DNA from: a virus
Reading direction: 5' to 3' (one strand)
IMG/VR virus record: IMGVR_UViG_3300006874_000176
Location: 1 to 21,114 of that record
Length of the DNA stretch: 21,114 bases
Part shown: positions 12,514-19,951 of the stretch, in pieces
Layout: every line of letters starts with the position of its first letter
Position numbering within the stretch: position 1 is the first letter of the stretch
Made by a program: the position numbers and the translations under genes
Notes under the pieces: generated by a model
Told to the model about the DNA's origin: nothing
Seen by the model: only the letters and a program-made list of their open reading frames with translations
Database searches by the model: none

Positions 12514-13128
12514 ATGACTACAAGTGCAGCATTGTTTGGCTTCTCACCATCTCGTAAACGTGGTAATAACCCAAATGCGATTGGAACTAATGAATATCCT
12601 ATAGCTTCAGGTTATGGTGCAAATATTTTTACTGGTGACCTAGTAAGAATAAATGCAGGTAACTTAGAAGTTATTACAACTACTACTGAAGTAGTTCAGG
12701 GTGTCTTCATGGGTTGCAGATATGTTGAGAACGGCGAACAAAAATTTAAGGCATACTTTCCTTCAGGTACTTCTACTACAGATGCCTATGGAATAGTTGC
12801 TGATGACCCAAACCAAGTTTTTGAAGTACAGGCAGATGCGTCTGTTACTGCAGGAGACTTGCATGGTTCTCAAAACTTCGGAGTTGTTCTAGGAGCAGGT
12901 TCTACATTTACAGGTAAATCTGGACATGGTATAGATGCTTCAACTAGAACTACAGGAATCGCAATGGTGCGTACACTGGATTATGTAAATGAGCCAGGTA
13001 ACCAAGTAGATGTATCAGCAGAAAGAGCTTTTCTAAAATTAAATACTAGATTAGTTCAGCATACTGACAACTTCTTGACACCTATCGTTTCTGCTCCTGC
13101 AACTATTACAGCATATTTATTAGGTTAA
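12514..13128 (+). CDS. head decoration-like structural protein (204 aa)
   Basis: A 204-residue beta-rich protein directly before the major capsid gene. The pattern FGFSP...NP...(Y)PIASGYGANIFTGDLVRINA, then GVFMGCRYVENGEQKFKAYF and GIVADDPNQVFEVQADASV, matches a family I know from marine and other phages as a capsid-associated or decoration protein. Gly/Thr-rich loops suit an outer capsid protein. A strong AAGGGAG precedes the ATG, and only 14 nt separate it from the capsid gene, which suggests matched high expression. Confidence 0.8.
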   Translation: MTTSAALFGFSPSRKRGNNPNAIGTNEYPIASGYGANIFTGDLVRINAGNLEVITTTTEVVQGVFMGCRYVENGEQKFKAYFPSGTSTTDAYGIVADDPNQVFEVQADASVTAGDLHGSQNFGVVLGAGSTFTGKSGHGIDASTRTTGIAMVRTLDYVNEPGNQVDVSAERAFLKLNTRLVQHTDNFLTPIVSAPATITAYLLG

Positions 13129-13142
13129 GGGGAGGATAAACT

Positions 13143-14087
13143 ATGGCGATAAATAGAGCAAGTATATCAAAAGAACTTCTTCCCGGACTTAATGCTGTTT
13201 TTGGCATGGAGTATGGAGAAGTTTCTGATGAGCATAAGCCACTATTTGAAGTTGAAAACTCAGATAGGGCATTTGAAGAAGAAGTATTATTTACAGGATT
13301 TGGTACTGCACCGACTAAAGCAGAAGGTGCTGCAGTTTCCTTTGATGATGCTCAAGAGTCTTTCACTTCAAGGTATACACATGAGACAGTTGCACTGGCT
13401 TTTGCGATTACTGAAGAAGCAATGGAAGACAACCTTTATGACACTTTTGCAAAATTAAGAGCAAAGGGATTAGCTAGAGCAATGGCTAATACTAAGCAGG
13501 TTAAAGCTGCAGATGTGTACAATAATGGTTTTAATGCATCTTTTGTAGGTGGGGATGGACAGCCTTTCTTTTCGGCTTCACACCCAACTATAGGTGATGG
13601 TAACCAATCAAATACTTTAGGTGCAACTGACTTGTCAGAAGCTTCTTTAGAATCTGCATTGATTACTATTTCTAAAGCAAAAGATGACAGAGGTATTTTG
13701 ATTGGTCTTCAGACTCAGTCATTGCATATACCTTCTGACTTGGCATTTACTGCAGACCAAATTCTAAATAGTACAATGTCAACAACTATTGGGGTTAATC
13801 CAACAACTGCTGCAAATGGTGCAACAAATGTTAACGACATTAACTCAATCAGAAATCAGGGCATGGTTCCAGGTGGATTCTTTGTAAATAGAAGGTTCAC
13901 TGATACGAATGCATGGTTCTTAAAAACTGATTGTCCTAATGGAGCAAAAATGTTTGTACGTTCACCATTACAGACAAAAATGGAGCCAGACTTCGATACA
14001 GGAAACGTAAGATTTAAAGCTAGAGAAAGATATAGCTTTGGTTTTTCTGACTGGAGAAGTTATTATGGAGCTTCAGGTTCATCCTAA
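13143..14087 (+). CDS. major capsid protein (HK97 fold, Mu gpT-like)
   Basis: A 314-residue capsid protein; many copies form the head shell. The N-terminal region (FGMEYGEVSDEHKPLFEVEN, then a Phe-rich EEEVLFTGFGTAPTKAEGA) leads to YTHETVALAFAITEEAMEDN, the spine-helix region, then a long Gly/Asn-rich P-domain part including DGQPFFSASHPTIGDGNQSN. The HP motif and order of elements resemble Mu gpT-type major head subunits. GGGGAGGA gives a very strong ribosome site, and a rho-independent terminator follows the stop, both fitting a highly expressed gene. No N-terminal cleavage domain is obvious. Confidence 0.92.
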   Translation: MAINRASISKELLPGLNAVFGMEYGEVSDEHKPLFEVENSDRAFEEEVLFTGFGTAPTKAEGAAVSFDDAQESFTSRYTHETVALAFAITEEAMEDNLYDTFAKLRAKGLARAMANTKQVKAADVYNNGFNASFVGGDGQPFFSASHPTIGDGNQSNTLGATDLSEASLESALITISKAKDDRGILIGLQTQSLHIPSDLAFTADQILNSTMSTTIGVNPTTAANGATNVNDINSIRNQGMVPGGFFVNRRFTDTNAWFLKTDCPNGAKMFVRSPLQTKMEPDFDTGNVRFKARERYSFGFSDWRSYYGASGSS

Positions 14088-14120
14088 TAGATGACTGTAA
14101 GTTAATAACTTAATAAAAAA

Positions 14121-14157
14121 AGGGAGGGATAGCCTTTGCATCCTTCCCTATTTTTTT
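14121..14157 (+). terminator. rho-independent terminator after capsid gene
   Basis: AGGGAGGGAT (14121-14130) pairs with ATCCTTCCCT (14140-14149), ten pairs with one G-T, around a 9-nt loop, and is followed by A and seven T. A run of A precedes it, so it could also stop leftward transcription. It lies 33 nt after the capsid stop codon. Confidence 0.92.
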
Positions 14158-14164
14158 GTATAAT
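14136..14164 (+). promoter_or_regulatory. sigma70-type promoter nested in terminator
   Basis: TTGCAT (14136-14141), a 17-bp spacer and TATAAT (14159-14164). The -35 box falls in the terminator loop and right arm, so transcription is stopped and restarted at one compact site. The start would be near 14171, three bases before the AAGGAGA ribosome site. It matches the scaffold promoter (TTGCAA-17-TATAAT). Confidence 0.65.
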
Positions 14165-14185
14165 AAATATATTAAGGAGAATTAC

Positions 14186-14491
14186 ATGTCAACGAATATT
14201 AGAACAGGATTTGTAACAGGCAGTGGAGCAGTATTAGATACTCTTTCAAGTGTAACTGTTGCAGATACAAGAGTAAGAGGTGTGTTTTTTAGTGGTGTAG
14301 GTACATTCCTTATTACAGGAAGTCAAACAAATGAAAATGATAGCACTTCAGGAAGTAATATAAAGTTTGTAGGAACTACAAATGTAAATGCAGGAGACAT
14401 TATGATACCTGATAGTGGTGTAAGAATGATAGGTCCTGTTAAAGTTTCTGCTCCAACTTCAACTGCAACTATAACAGTTTTCTATGGCTAA
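14186..14491 (+). CDS. small beta-rich structural protein (101 aa)
   Basis: A 101-residue protein beginning MSTNIRTGFVTGSGAVLDTL, rich in Thr, Ser, Gly and Val with alternating hydrophobics, so probably a beta sandwich. It resembles small virion proteins that sit between capsid and connector genes. AAGGAGA five bases upstream fixes ATG 14186; a longer reading from TTG at 14156 has no ribosome site and overlaps the promoter. Its stop overlaps the next gene by 8 nt. A head-decoration, stopper or tail component are possible; none is shown by motif. Confidence 0.78.
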   Translation: MSTNIRTGFVTGSGAVLDTLSSVTVADTRVRGVFFSGVGTFLITGSQTNENDSTSGSNIKFVGTTNVNAGDIMIPDSGVRMIGPVKVSAPTSTATITVFYG

Positions 14492-15137
14492 TTATACATA
14501 TCTAGTAAATGACATAATAGAGACTACAGAGAATGATAACTCTGACTTTACTAGTGCTATACCTAAATTTGTTAATAGAGCAGAGTTAAGATTAACAAAA
14601 GACTTAGATGATTATGGTTTAGTTACTTATACTTCCGTTGCAGTTTCAAGTGGTAAGAATATTATTAACCTTCCTTCAGGAACAAGAATATTAAAAAACT
14701 TTAACATTAATAATGCAGGTACTAAAATAAATTTACTACAAAGAACTGATGAATTTTTAAATGATTACTGGAATGTAAGTGCAAGCACAGGAACACCTCA
14801 ATACTATGCACGCAGAGATAACACAACTATACTGATTGCACCTACTGCAGTGTCAACTGTTGATGGAGTAATAGTACATATATCAAGACCTACAACACTA
14901 AGCTCTGCATCAGATACAAATTACTTTTCAGACTTTTGTTATAATGCCTTGTATAATGCATCTATGGTAGAAGCTTTATTGTTTATGAAAAACTATGAAG
15001 CAATTACTGTATATGAATCAAGATATAAAGAAGAAGTTCAGGCTCTTCGTAACCAAGCAAGAAGAACCAGAAGAGATGATATGGAAACACCTGCAAGTCC
15101 TGCAGGAGGTGATAATACAATACTAGGGGGATTATAA
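14484..15137 (+). CDS. head-tail adaptor-like protein (217 aa)
   Basis: A 217-residue protein placed where phage connector or head-completion proteins usually lie. It opens with MANYTYLVNDIIETTENDNS and the helix FVNRAELRLTKDLD, then NLPSGTRILKNFNIN, a beta part, and a long C-terminal helical region (LYNASMVEALLFMKNYEAIT; YKEEVQALRNQARRTRRDDM). This is the pattern of phage adaptor proteins (P22 gp4-like) that bind under the portal. Translation is coupled to the preceding gene by overlap. The family name is from memory; the role is probable. Confidence 0.8.
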   Translation: MANYTYLVNDIIETTENDNSDFTSAIPKFVNRAELRLTKDLDDYGLVTYTSVAVSSGKNIINLPSGTRILKNFNINNAGTKINLLQRTDEFLNDYWNVSASTGTPQYYARRDNTTILIAPTAVSTVDGVIVHISRPTTLSSASDTNYFSDFCYNALYNASMVEALLFMKNYEAITVYESRYKEEVQALRNQARRTRRDDMETPASPAGGDNTILGGL

Positions 15138-15139
15138 TA

Positions 15140-15973
15140 ATGGGAATGACTAAAGCTGCAAGAATGGCAATGGAAATGATGAGAAAATCTATGCCTTCTA
15201 AATCAATGAGTCAAGCAAATGCTCAAAGAGTTGAAGCTGCAATAAGAAAAAATCCAAAACTTTATAAAGGACTATCTCCTTCTGAAGTTTTAAAAATGCT
15301 ACCACCTAAAGGAATGACAGGTAAAGTTGTTGGTACACCTATAACAAAAGGAAAAAGAAAGAAAAAAGCAACACATGAACTTGTATATGAAGATGATAAG
15401 AATTATCCTACAATGAAAAAAATAAATAAAAAACCAACACATGAACTTGTATATGAAGATGATAAGAATTATCCTACAATGAAAAAAATTGTAACTAAAA
15501 AGTTTGTAGGTGGTGCATTAAAAACTATTAAAAAAGTTGGTGATGCAGTAAAGAAAAAAATAAATAAAAAAGATTCTAAAGGTAATACTGTATCTATATT
15601 AGGTAAACCTAGTCCTAATCAAATTAAAACTAAAAAAGCAACTAAACAACAAAGAACTACAAGAAGAGAAAAAGCAAAATCTTTTGGTAAAGGTGTAACA
15701 ACTACTACAGGTATAGGTCTTGCTATTGAAGGCTTAAAAGGTAAAAAGTCTCAAACACAATCAGACCCTACACCTAAAACTGTAAAACCATTTACACCTA
15801 AATCTACTGCAATGCCAAAGCCTAGACCTAAGAAAAAAATGTACATGAAGGAAAGGTCAGGTAAAGACTCTAATGTAGAATTTGCAGTAGGCAAAGCTAA
15901 AAAGAAATTATTTGGTGGTGGTAAAGTAGGTGGTATGAAAGCAGGACCTGCAACACCTAATAGATTATACTAG
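15140..15973 (+). CDS. Lys-rich virion protein with internal duplication (277 aa)
   Basis: A 277-residue, extremely basic, low-complexity protein. The N-terminus is a Met-rich helix (MGMTKAARMAMEMMRKSMPS). Residues about 77-95 and 99-117 are an exact duplicate (THELVYEDDKNYPTMKKI), encoded by a 55-bp repeat. A Gly/Thr-rich, weakly hydrophobic stretch (GVTTTTGIGLAIEGL) lies near residue 195, and the C-terminus has a Gly-rich LFGGGKVGGMKAGP. No enzyme motif. It is first of three similar large basic genes and probably encodes an internal virion or ejection protein that binds DNA or membrane; this is inference from charge and position. Confidence 0.75.
   Translation: MGMTKAARMAMEMMRKSMPSKSMSQANAQRVEAAIRKNPKLYKGLSPSEVLKMLPPKGMTGKVVGTPITKGKRKKKATHELVYEDDKNYPTMKKINKKPTHELVYEDDKNYPTMKKIVTKKFVGGALKTIKKVGDAVKKKINKKDSKGNTVSILGKPSPNQIKTKKATKQQRTTRREKAKSFGKGVTTTTGIGLAIEGLKGKKSQTQSDPTPKTVKPFTPKSTAMPKPRPKKKMYMKERSGKDSNVEFAVGKAKKKLFGGGKVGGMKAGPATPNRLY
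15369..15489 (+). repeat. 55-bp perfect direct repeat
   Basis: 15369-15423 and 15435-15489 are identical over 55 bp, with an 11-bp spacer and a 66-bp period (22 codons). The duplication keeps the frame and doubles an acidic VYEDD-containing segment in an otherwise basic protein. The complete identity, including synonymous positions, points to a recent event. Confidence 0.93.
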
Positions 15974-15982
15974 GAGAAAAAC

Positions 15983-17563
15983 ATGGTAGCATCTAAAATA
16001 TTAAAAGGTATAAAGACTTTATCAAAGGCTGAAAAGAAAGCTAAAGCTCCTAAACCAAAAGGTATTAAAGAAGGTAGTTCTGAATTTAGAGCTATATATT
16101 CTAAAAAGTTTAAAGAAGCTAAAGATAAAGGTCAAAAAAGAATAAGCATTAATAATGTTATAAAAAGGTCTCCTGATGGTAAAGGCTATCAAGATAAACC
16201 TAAAAAAGCTTTTTATATGGTTGAAAGAAGTAATAGAGCAAAGAAAAAAGATTTAACAGGTCTTACCCCTAAAGAAAAAATGCAAAGAACAGCTATGGTT
16301 TCTGATGCTAAAAAGAAAATAAAAGGTTTAAGAAAAGATACTGAAGGCACAGGAGAAAAATCAACAGTTAAATTAGCAGATAGAGTTATGGTTCTTAGTC
16401 CTAAAGCTAAAGGAAAGTCTGCATCTCAAATATTAAAAGAAGGAAGAGTAAGTCCTGCTACTAGACAATATGTAAATCCTAATCTTATGGAAAGTGTAAA
16501 CTCACCCTTAACTCCTAAGATGAGTAATGAAACAAGACGCATGAGAAGAATGGCTCAGTTAAAAGTTCTTCCTGAAAAATTTTTTAAAAGCAAATCAGAA
16601 GAGTTAGATGTTGTGCGAGGTAATATACCTCCTGCTTTAACATCTTCTCAGATAGCAAACAAACTTAGAGAGTCTGTTGCAAGAGGAACTCAAAAAATTA
16701 AAACTGATAAAGGGGTTGAAGAAACACCTGCAGTTGCAGCCACAGAACTTAAAAAGTTTCCTAAAAGAAAAACATTAAGCATAGGTGACAAGCTTAAAGG
16801 CACAATGGCAACTGAAAAAAATATTAAGAAACAAATTCTTAAAATTAACAAGGGTGACTTTGGAGGACCTAATAAGAGTTTTGCAAATAATTTAGTTGCT
16901 AAACAAGAAAAACCAAAAATAACAACTAAGACAATGTATTCTCAAAAAGAGTTAAATGCAATGTCTCCTGAAATAAGAAAAAGAAAAACTGTTAAAGGTT
17001 TACTAGAATATCAAAAAACTTTTAGTAAAGTAGAATTTAAAAAATTAAATGAAACTTTGGCTAAAGTAGAAAAAAGTCTTATGTCTAATCCTGCAAAGGC
17101 AACTCTAAATGATTTAAAAAATAGACCTTTAATTAAAAATGCTAAAAAAGGAAGTCCTTATGCATCTATTAAAAATAGAGTTAGTAAATTAATTGAAAAG
17201 CAAAATCAAACTAAACCTAAATTAATAGGTAGTTTAAAAATGAAGCTTGATAATTTAGCAAATAGAAAGCCTGCAGCAAAAGGTGTAAAAGAAAAGTTTG
17301 GTGTAATACCTAGAAAATCAGGTGGTATACTTAAAGCAAAAGCAGGAACTAAAAAGAAAACTATAGGTAAAAGTAAACTTGGTAAATTAAAAGGTGCAAT
17401 GCTTTCTCTTATGCCTATGGGTGTATATGACAGTATTGATATGATTGACACTGCAATAAGAACAGGTGTACCATTTAAGTCAGGTACTAAAGGAAAAACA
17501 ATACGTGGCTGTGGTCAAGCAATGCGTGGCTATGGTAAAGCAATGAAAAAGGGGAGCAAGTAA
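15983..17563 (+). CDS. large Lys-rich virion protein (526 aa)
   Basis: A 526-residue, strongly basic protein, largely predicted disordered or helical, with no Cys except near the C-terminus. Basic helices are spread along it (SEFRAIYSKKFKEAKDKGQK; ETRRMRRMAQLKVLPEKFFK). Near residues 470-495 a more hydrophobic segment (LKGAMLSLMPMGVYDSIDMI) could touch a membrane. The end, KTIRGCGQAMRGYGKAMKKG, has the RGxGxAxRGxGxA pattern I associate with C-termini of marine-phage internal proteins. GGAG precedes the start, and the stop shares one base with the next ATG (TAATG). Probable internal or ejection protein; function unproven. Confidence 0.75.
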   Translation: MVASKILKGIKTLSKAEKKAKAPKPKGIKEGSSEFRAIYSKKFKEAKDKGQKRISINNVIKRSPDGKGYQDKPKKAFYMVERSNRAKKKDLTGLTPKEKMQRTAMVSDAKKKIKGLRKDTEGTGEKSTVKLADRVMVLSPKAKGKSASQILKEGRVSPATRQYVNPNLMESVNSPLTPKMSNETRRMRRMAQLKVLPEKFFKSKSEELDVVRGNIPPALTSSQIANKLRESVARGTQKIKTDKGVEETPAVAATELKKFPKRKTLSIGDKLKGTMATEKNIKKQILKINKGDFGGPNKSFANNLVAKQEKPKITTKTMYSQKELNAMSPEIRKRKTVKGLLEYQKTFSKVEFKKLNETLAKVEKSLMSNPAKATLNDLKNRPLIKNAKKGSPYASIKNRVSKLIEKQNQTKPKLIGSLKMKLDNLANRKPAAKGVKEKFGVIPRKSGGILKAKAGTKKKTIGKSKLGKLKGAMLSLMPMGVYDSIDMIDTAIRTGVPFKSGTKGKTIRGCGQAMRGYGKAMKKGSK

Positions 17564-18948
17564 TGAGTATAGGAACAGGTATTAAAGGTACTTTATCTTT
17601 AGGTAAAGGTCTTGGCAAAACTATAGATGATGCTTACAAAAAGTATGTTAAAGGTGGTGGTAAAAAAACTAAAAAGGTATTTAGTGCAGAAGAGTTATCA
17701 AAGAAAAAACAACTTGAAAAAGCAAAACAAAACAGACAAATAAAACAACAAAAGTCTAAAAAAACAGAAGTTGTTAAAAAGGGTAAAAAGGTATATGATA
17801 AACCAATAGGTCCTCAGCCTAAACCTAAAAGTGTTAAAGTATACGATAAACCAATAGGTCCTCAGCCTAAACCTAAAAATGTTTCTTCAAAACAAAACCA
17901 GATTAATAAAGCAAAACAAAACAGACAAAATAGACAAAAGAAAACAGTTGCTAAAGGTAAGACAGTATACAATAAACCTGCAGGACCTTTTCCTAAAGTT
18001 TATAAAAAACCTGCAGGACCTACACCTAAGCCTACAAGCTTTCTAAAAAGAAACAAAGGTAAAATTGCAGCAGGTACAGCATTACTTTCAACTGTACCTT
18101 TTCTTATAAATACAGATGATTCTAAAATAGGTGCAAAAGAAAATAAAAAAGTAACACCTTCTAAAGATATAGGACCTGACACATCTAAAATAACAAAACC
18201 TACTACAGCTAAAGTAAAGAAACAAACACTACCTCAAACTAAAGCTGATGACTACACAGGTAGGTTTATAGATAAAAAAGGTAATGTTGCATATGATAGC
18301 TTTTCAGATTTCTTAGCACACATGACAGGCAAGCCTAAGAAACGAGCAATGCCTAAGAAAACTGCAAGAATAATAGGTACAGGTAACAAGCTTAAAAGAA
18401 AAGAAGCAGATACTAAAGGTGCAGGTAAGGGTGTAAAGTTTAAGGCATTTAAAGCAGGCACTAAGGATAAAACTATATCTCAAAAACAATTAGATAAAAA
18501 TGCTAAATATAAAGCTTCTAAAGCATATCAACTTAAAAATATGGAAAAAGTTGGTTTAATGGATATAATTAAAAATCCTATAAAAGCTATAAAGAAAAGT
18601 TCAAGTAATGTAACGACAGCTAGAAGAAGAGCAAAGCAAGTTGCAGCAGGTGACCCTATCGCAGAAAGGAAATATGGTACAGGAAAAAGAACTGGGGATA
18701 AAATGAGCTATATGTATCCAGAAGGAGTGTTAAAATTTAAACCTGATGGTTCAGTAGAAAAACCTCTTAAATCATATAAAAGAAATCCTAAGAGTAAAAA
18801 TAGAAGTGGTTTTGAAGTTACTAATAAATCAGGTGGAGGATTGATTGCAGGTTTATATGACAAGCCTGAAAAAGCTGAAACATATAAAGGAAATACATCT
18901 TCTGCAAGACAGGTAAAAGGTTATGGTAAAGCAAGGAAAAGACCCTAA
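17563..18948 (+). CDS. large Lys-rich virion protein with VYxKPxGPxPK repeats (461 aa)
   Basis: A 461-residue basic protein. Four repeats of VYxKPxGPxPK start at residues 77, 93, 135 and 146 (for example VYDKPIGPQPKPK), a Pro-rich spacer that would be extended. Near residues 163-185 a hydrophobic stretch (GKIAAGTALLSTVPFLI) could enter a membrane. The C-terminus (ARQVKGYGKARKRP) resembles that of the preceding protein. Like its two upstream neighbours it probably belongs inside the virion and may be ejected with DNA; that is inference. No enzymatic motif is visible. Its 3' end overlaps the next gene by 26 nt. Confidence 0.75.
   Translation: MSIGTGIKGTLSLGKGLGKTIDDAYKKYVKGGGKKTKKVFSAEELSKKKQLEKAKQNRQIKQQKSKKTEVVKKGKKVYDKPIGPQPKPKSVKVYDKPIGPQPKPKNVSSKQNQINKAKQNRQNRQKKTVAKGKTVYNKPAGPFPKVYKKPAGPTPKPTSFLKRNKGKIAAGTALLSTVPFLINTDDSKIGAKENKKVTPSKDIGPDTSKITKPTTAKVKKQTLPQTKADDYTGRFIDKKGNVAYDSFSDFLAHMTGKPKKRAMPKKTARIIGTGNKLKRKEADTKGAGKGVKFKAFKAGTKDKTISQKQLDKNAKYKASKAYQLKNMEKVGLMDIIKNPIKAIKKSSSNVTTARRRAKQVAAGDPIAERKYGTGKRTGDKMSYMYPEGVLKFKPDGSVEKPLKSYKRNPKSKNRSGFEVTNKSGGGLIAGLYDKPEKAETYKGNTSSARQVKGYGKARKRP
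17791..17878 (+). repeat. 40-bp direct repeat in the VYxKP region
   Basis: 17791-17830 and 17839-17878 match at 39 of 40 bases with a 48-bp period (16 codons). Two more diverged units follow at about 17965 and 17998. The frame is kept throughout, so the repeat expands a protein linker. Confidence 0.88.
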
Positions 18949-19216
18949 ACTAGGCACAGGTAAAAAACCTAAAGGTTCAGGCAGAAGGCTGTACACAGAT
19001 GAAAATCCTAAGGATACTGTTCGCATTAAGTATGCAACCATATCAGATGCTAAGGAAACTATATCTAAAGTTAAAAAAATTAATAAGCCTTATGCAAGAA
19101 AAATACAAATACTTACAGTCCTTGAACAACGAGCCAAAGTATCTGGGAAAAAGGAACAAGCAAAACTTGCCAAGCAAGGAAAAGAACAAATAAGGAAGAA
19201 GTATGGAAAAGCCTGA
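18923..19216 (+). CDS. DUF5824-like small basic protein (97 aa)
   Basis: A 97-residue basic protein. The N-terminal KDPKLGTGKKPKGSGRRLYT followed by DENPKDTVRIKYAT is a motif I recall from a family of unknown function (I believe DUF5824) found in phages and in large eukaryotic DNA viruses; the name is from memory. The rest is helical (ISDAKETISKVKKINKPYAR, ILTVLEQRAKVSGKKEQAKL). The start has a ribosome site unusually close (AAAGG two bases before ATG) and overlaps the preceding gene, but the motif begins only six residues in, so the start is credible. Function unknown, perhaps nucleic-acid binding. Confidence 0.78.
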   Translation: MVKQGKDPKLGTGKKPKGSGRRLYTDENPKDTVRIKYATISDAKETISKVKKINKPYARKIQILTVLEQRAKVSGKKEQAKLAKQGKEQIRKKYGKA

Positions 19217-19319
19217 TAAATGTGAAACTTGTAAGTGTTATGAGTGTGATTGTGAAGAATGTAACTGTGAATGTCATATACAAGAAAAGAATGAGGAGGT
19301 ACAAGGAGTACCTGTATAA
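19203..19319 (+). CDS. metallothionein-like Cys-rich mini-protein (38 aa)
   Basis: ATG at 19203, TAA at 19317-19319, 38 residues. Residues 7-25 are CETCKCYECDCEECNCECH: eight Cys and one His in 19 residues, as CxxCxC, CxC, CxCxCH units, with Glu and Asp between. This density and the CxC/CxxC spacing are those of metallothioneins and other metal-cluster peptides, so binding of Zn or Cu ions is likely. The remaining tail (IQEKNEEVQGVPV) is acidic. AAGGA lies six bases upstream, and the frame overlaps the preceding gene by 14 nt. Whether it is a metal store, a redox peptide or a virion component cannot be said. No match to a named metallothionein family is claimed. Confidence 0.72.
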   Translation: MEKPDKCETCKCYECDCEECNCECHIQEKNEEVQGVPV

Positions 19320-19323
19320 ATAA

Positions 19324-19506
19324 ATGATTGAGTTTGTGTTAGTGTTTATGATGGGATTAAGAGTAGTAGACCAAACACAAACCTTCCAAGATATAGATAG
19401 ATGTTTGTATTTTGCAGAAAGACTACATAACCAACCTTCAATACCACAAAAGGAAGGAGCTAATCTACAAATAACAGCATATTGCAAACCCATAAGGAAA
19501 AACTAA
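19324..19506 (+). CDS. small Cys protein with hydrophobic N-terminus (60 aa)
   Basis: A 60-residue protein. The start MIEFVLVFMMGLRVV is hydrophobic, a short signal-like or membrane-anchor segment, followed by TFQDIDRCLYFAERLH and a C-terminal ITAYCKPIRKN. The two Cys (27 and 54) could pair outside the cytoplasm. The order hydrophobic start, D(K/R)CL helix, (K/T)AY-Cys end is shared with the 70-aa protein at 5886. Its start lies 4 nt after the Cys-rich mini-gene; AAGGAG is 15 nt upstream, rather far. Function unknown. Confidence 0.72.
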   Translation: MIEFVLVFMMGLRVVDQTQTFQDIDRCLYFAERLHNQPSIPQKEGANLQITAYCKPIRKN

Positions 19507-19507
19507 T

Positions 19508-19951
19508 ATGTTAGCAGAACTAGCCGCAGCAAATGCCGCATTCGGTATAATAAAAGAATTTATTTCTAACGGCAAAGAACTTTCAGGTTGTGTTCAACAA
19601 ATAAGTGATTTTGTATTTGCAAAAGAAGAAATAGAAAAAAGTTTAAAGAAAAAGAAATCTAAAGGTATAGGAGGTACAGACTTAGAAGAGTTCATGGCTC
19701 TTGAGCAAATAAAAGAAAAAGAAGAAGAACTCAAGAAGATTATGATATATCTAGGTAGACCTGGACTATGGCAAGATTGGCAGGCATTCCAAGCAGAAGC
19801 TCGTAAATCTAGACGTTATCAAGAAAAGATGGCAGAGAAACGTAAAGAAGAGTTGATGGAATATGTTGGTTATGGAATTGCATTTATAAGTGTAATATTT
19901 TTTGCAGGATTGATGGCATGGTTTGTAGGTAAATGGATAGGAAGATTTTAG
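19508..19951 (+). CDS. coiled-coil membrane protein (147 aa)
   Basis: A 147-residue protein. N-terminal Ala-rich helix (MLAELAAANAAFGIIKEFIS), Lys/Glu-rich coiled coil (residues about 40-80), a conserved-looking block EEELKKIMIYLGRPGLWQDW, a basic helix, and one transmembrane segment at about 120-142 (VGYGIAFISVIFFAGLMAWF) near the C-terminus. I recall this protein from many marine phages and cyanophages as an unknown membrane protein. A role in lysis or ejection is possible; the orientation would put the coiled coil in the cytoplasm. The next gene starts inside its end. Confidence 0.82.
   Translation: MLAELAAANAAFGIIKEFISNGKELSGCVQQISDFVFAKEEIEKSLKKKKSKGIGGTDLEEFMALEQIKEKEEELKKIMIYLGRPGLWQDWQAFQAEARKSRRYQEKMAEKRKEELMEYVGYGIAFISVIFFAGLMAWFVGKWIGRF

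Noticed and set aside
14156-14185. TTG-initiated extension of the 101-aa protein
   Set aside because: It would start in the terminator T tract and cover the promoter -10 box; ATG 14186 has a strong ribosome site.
19113-19493. 126-codon minus-strand frame with hydrophobic stretches
   Set aside because: It is antisense to three supported genes; its Leu/Phe/Thr richness is what Lys-rich sense codons give on the other strand.
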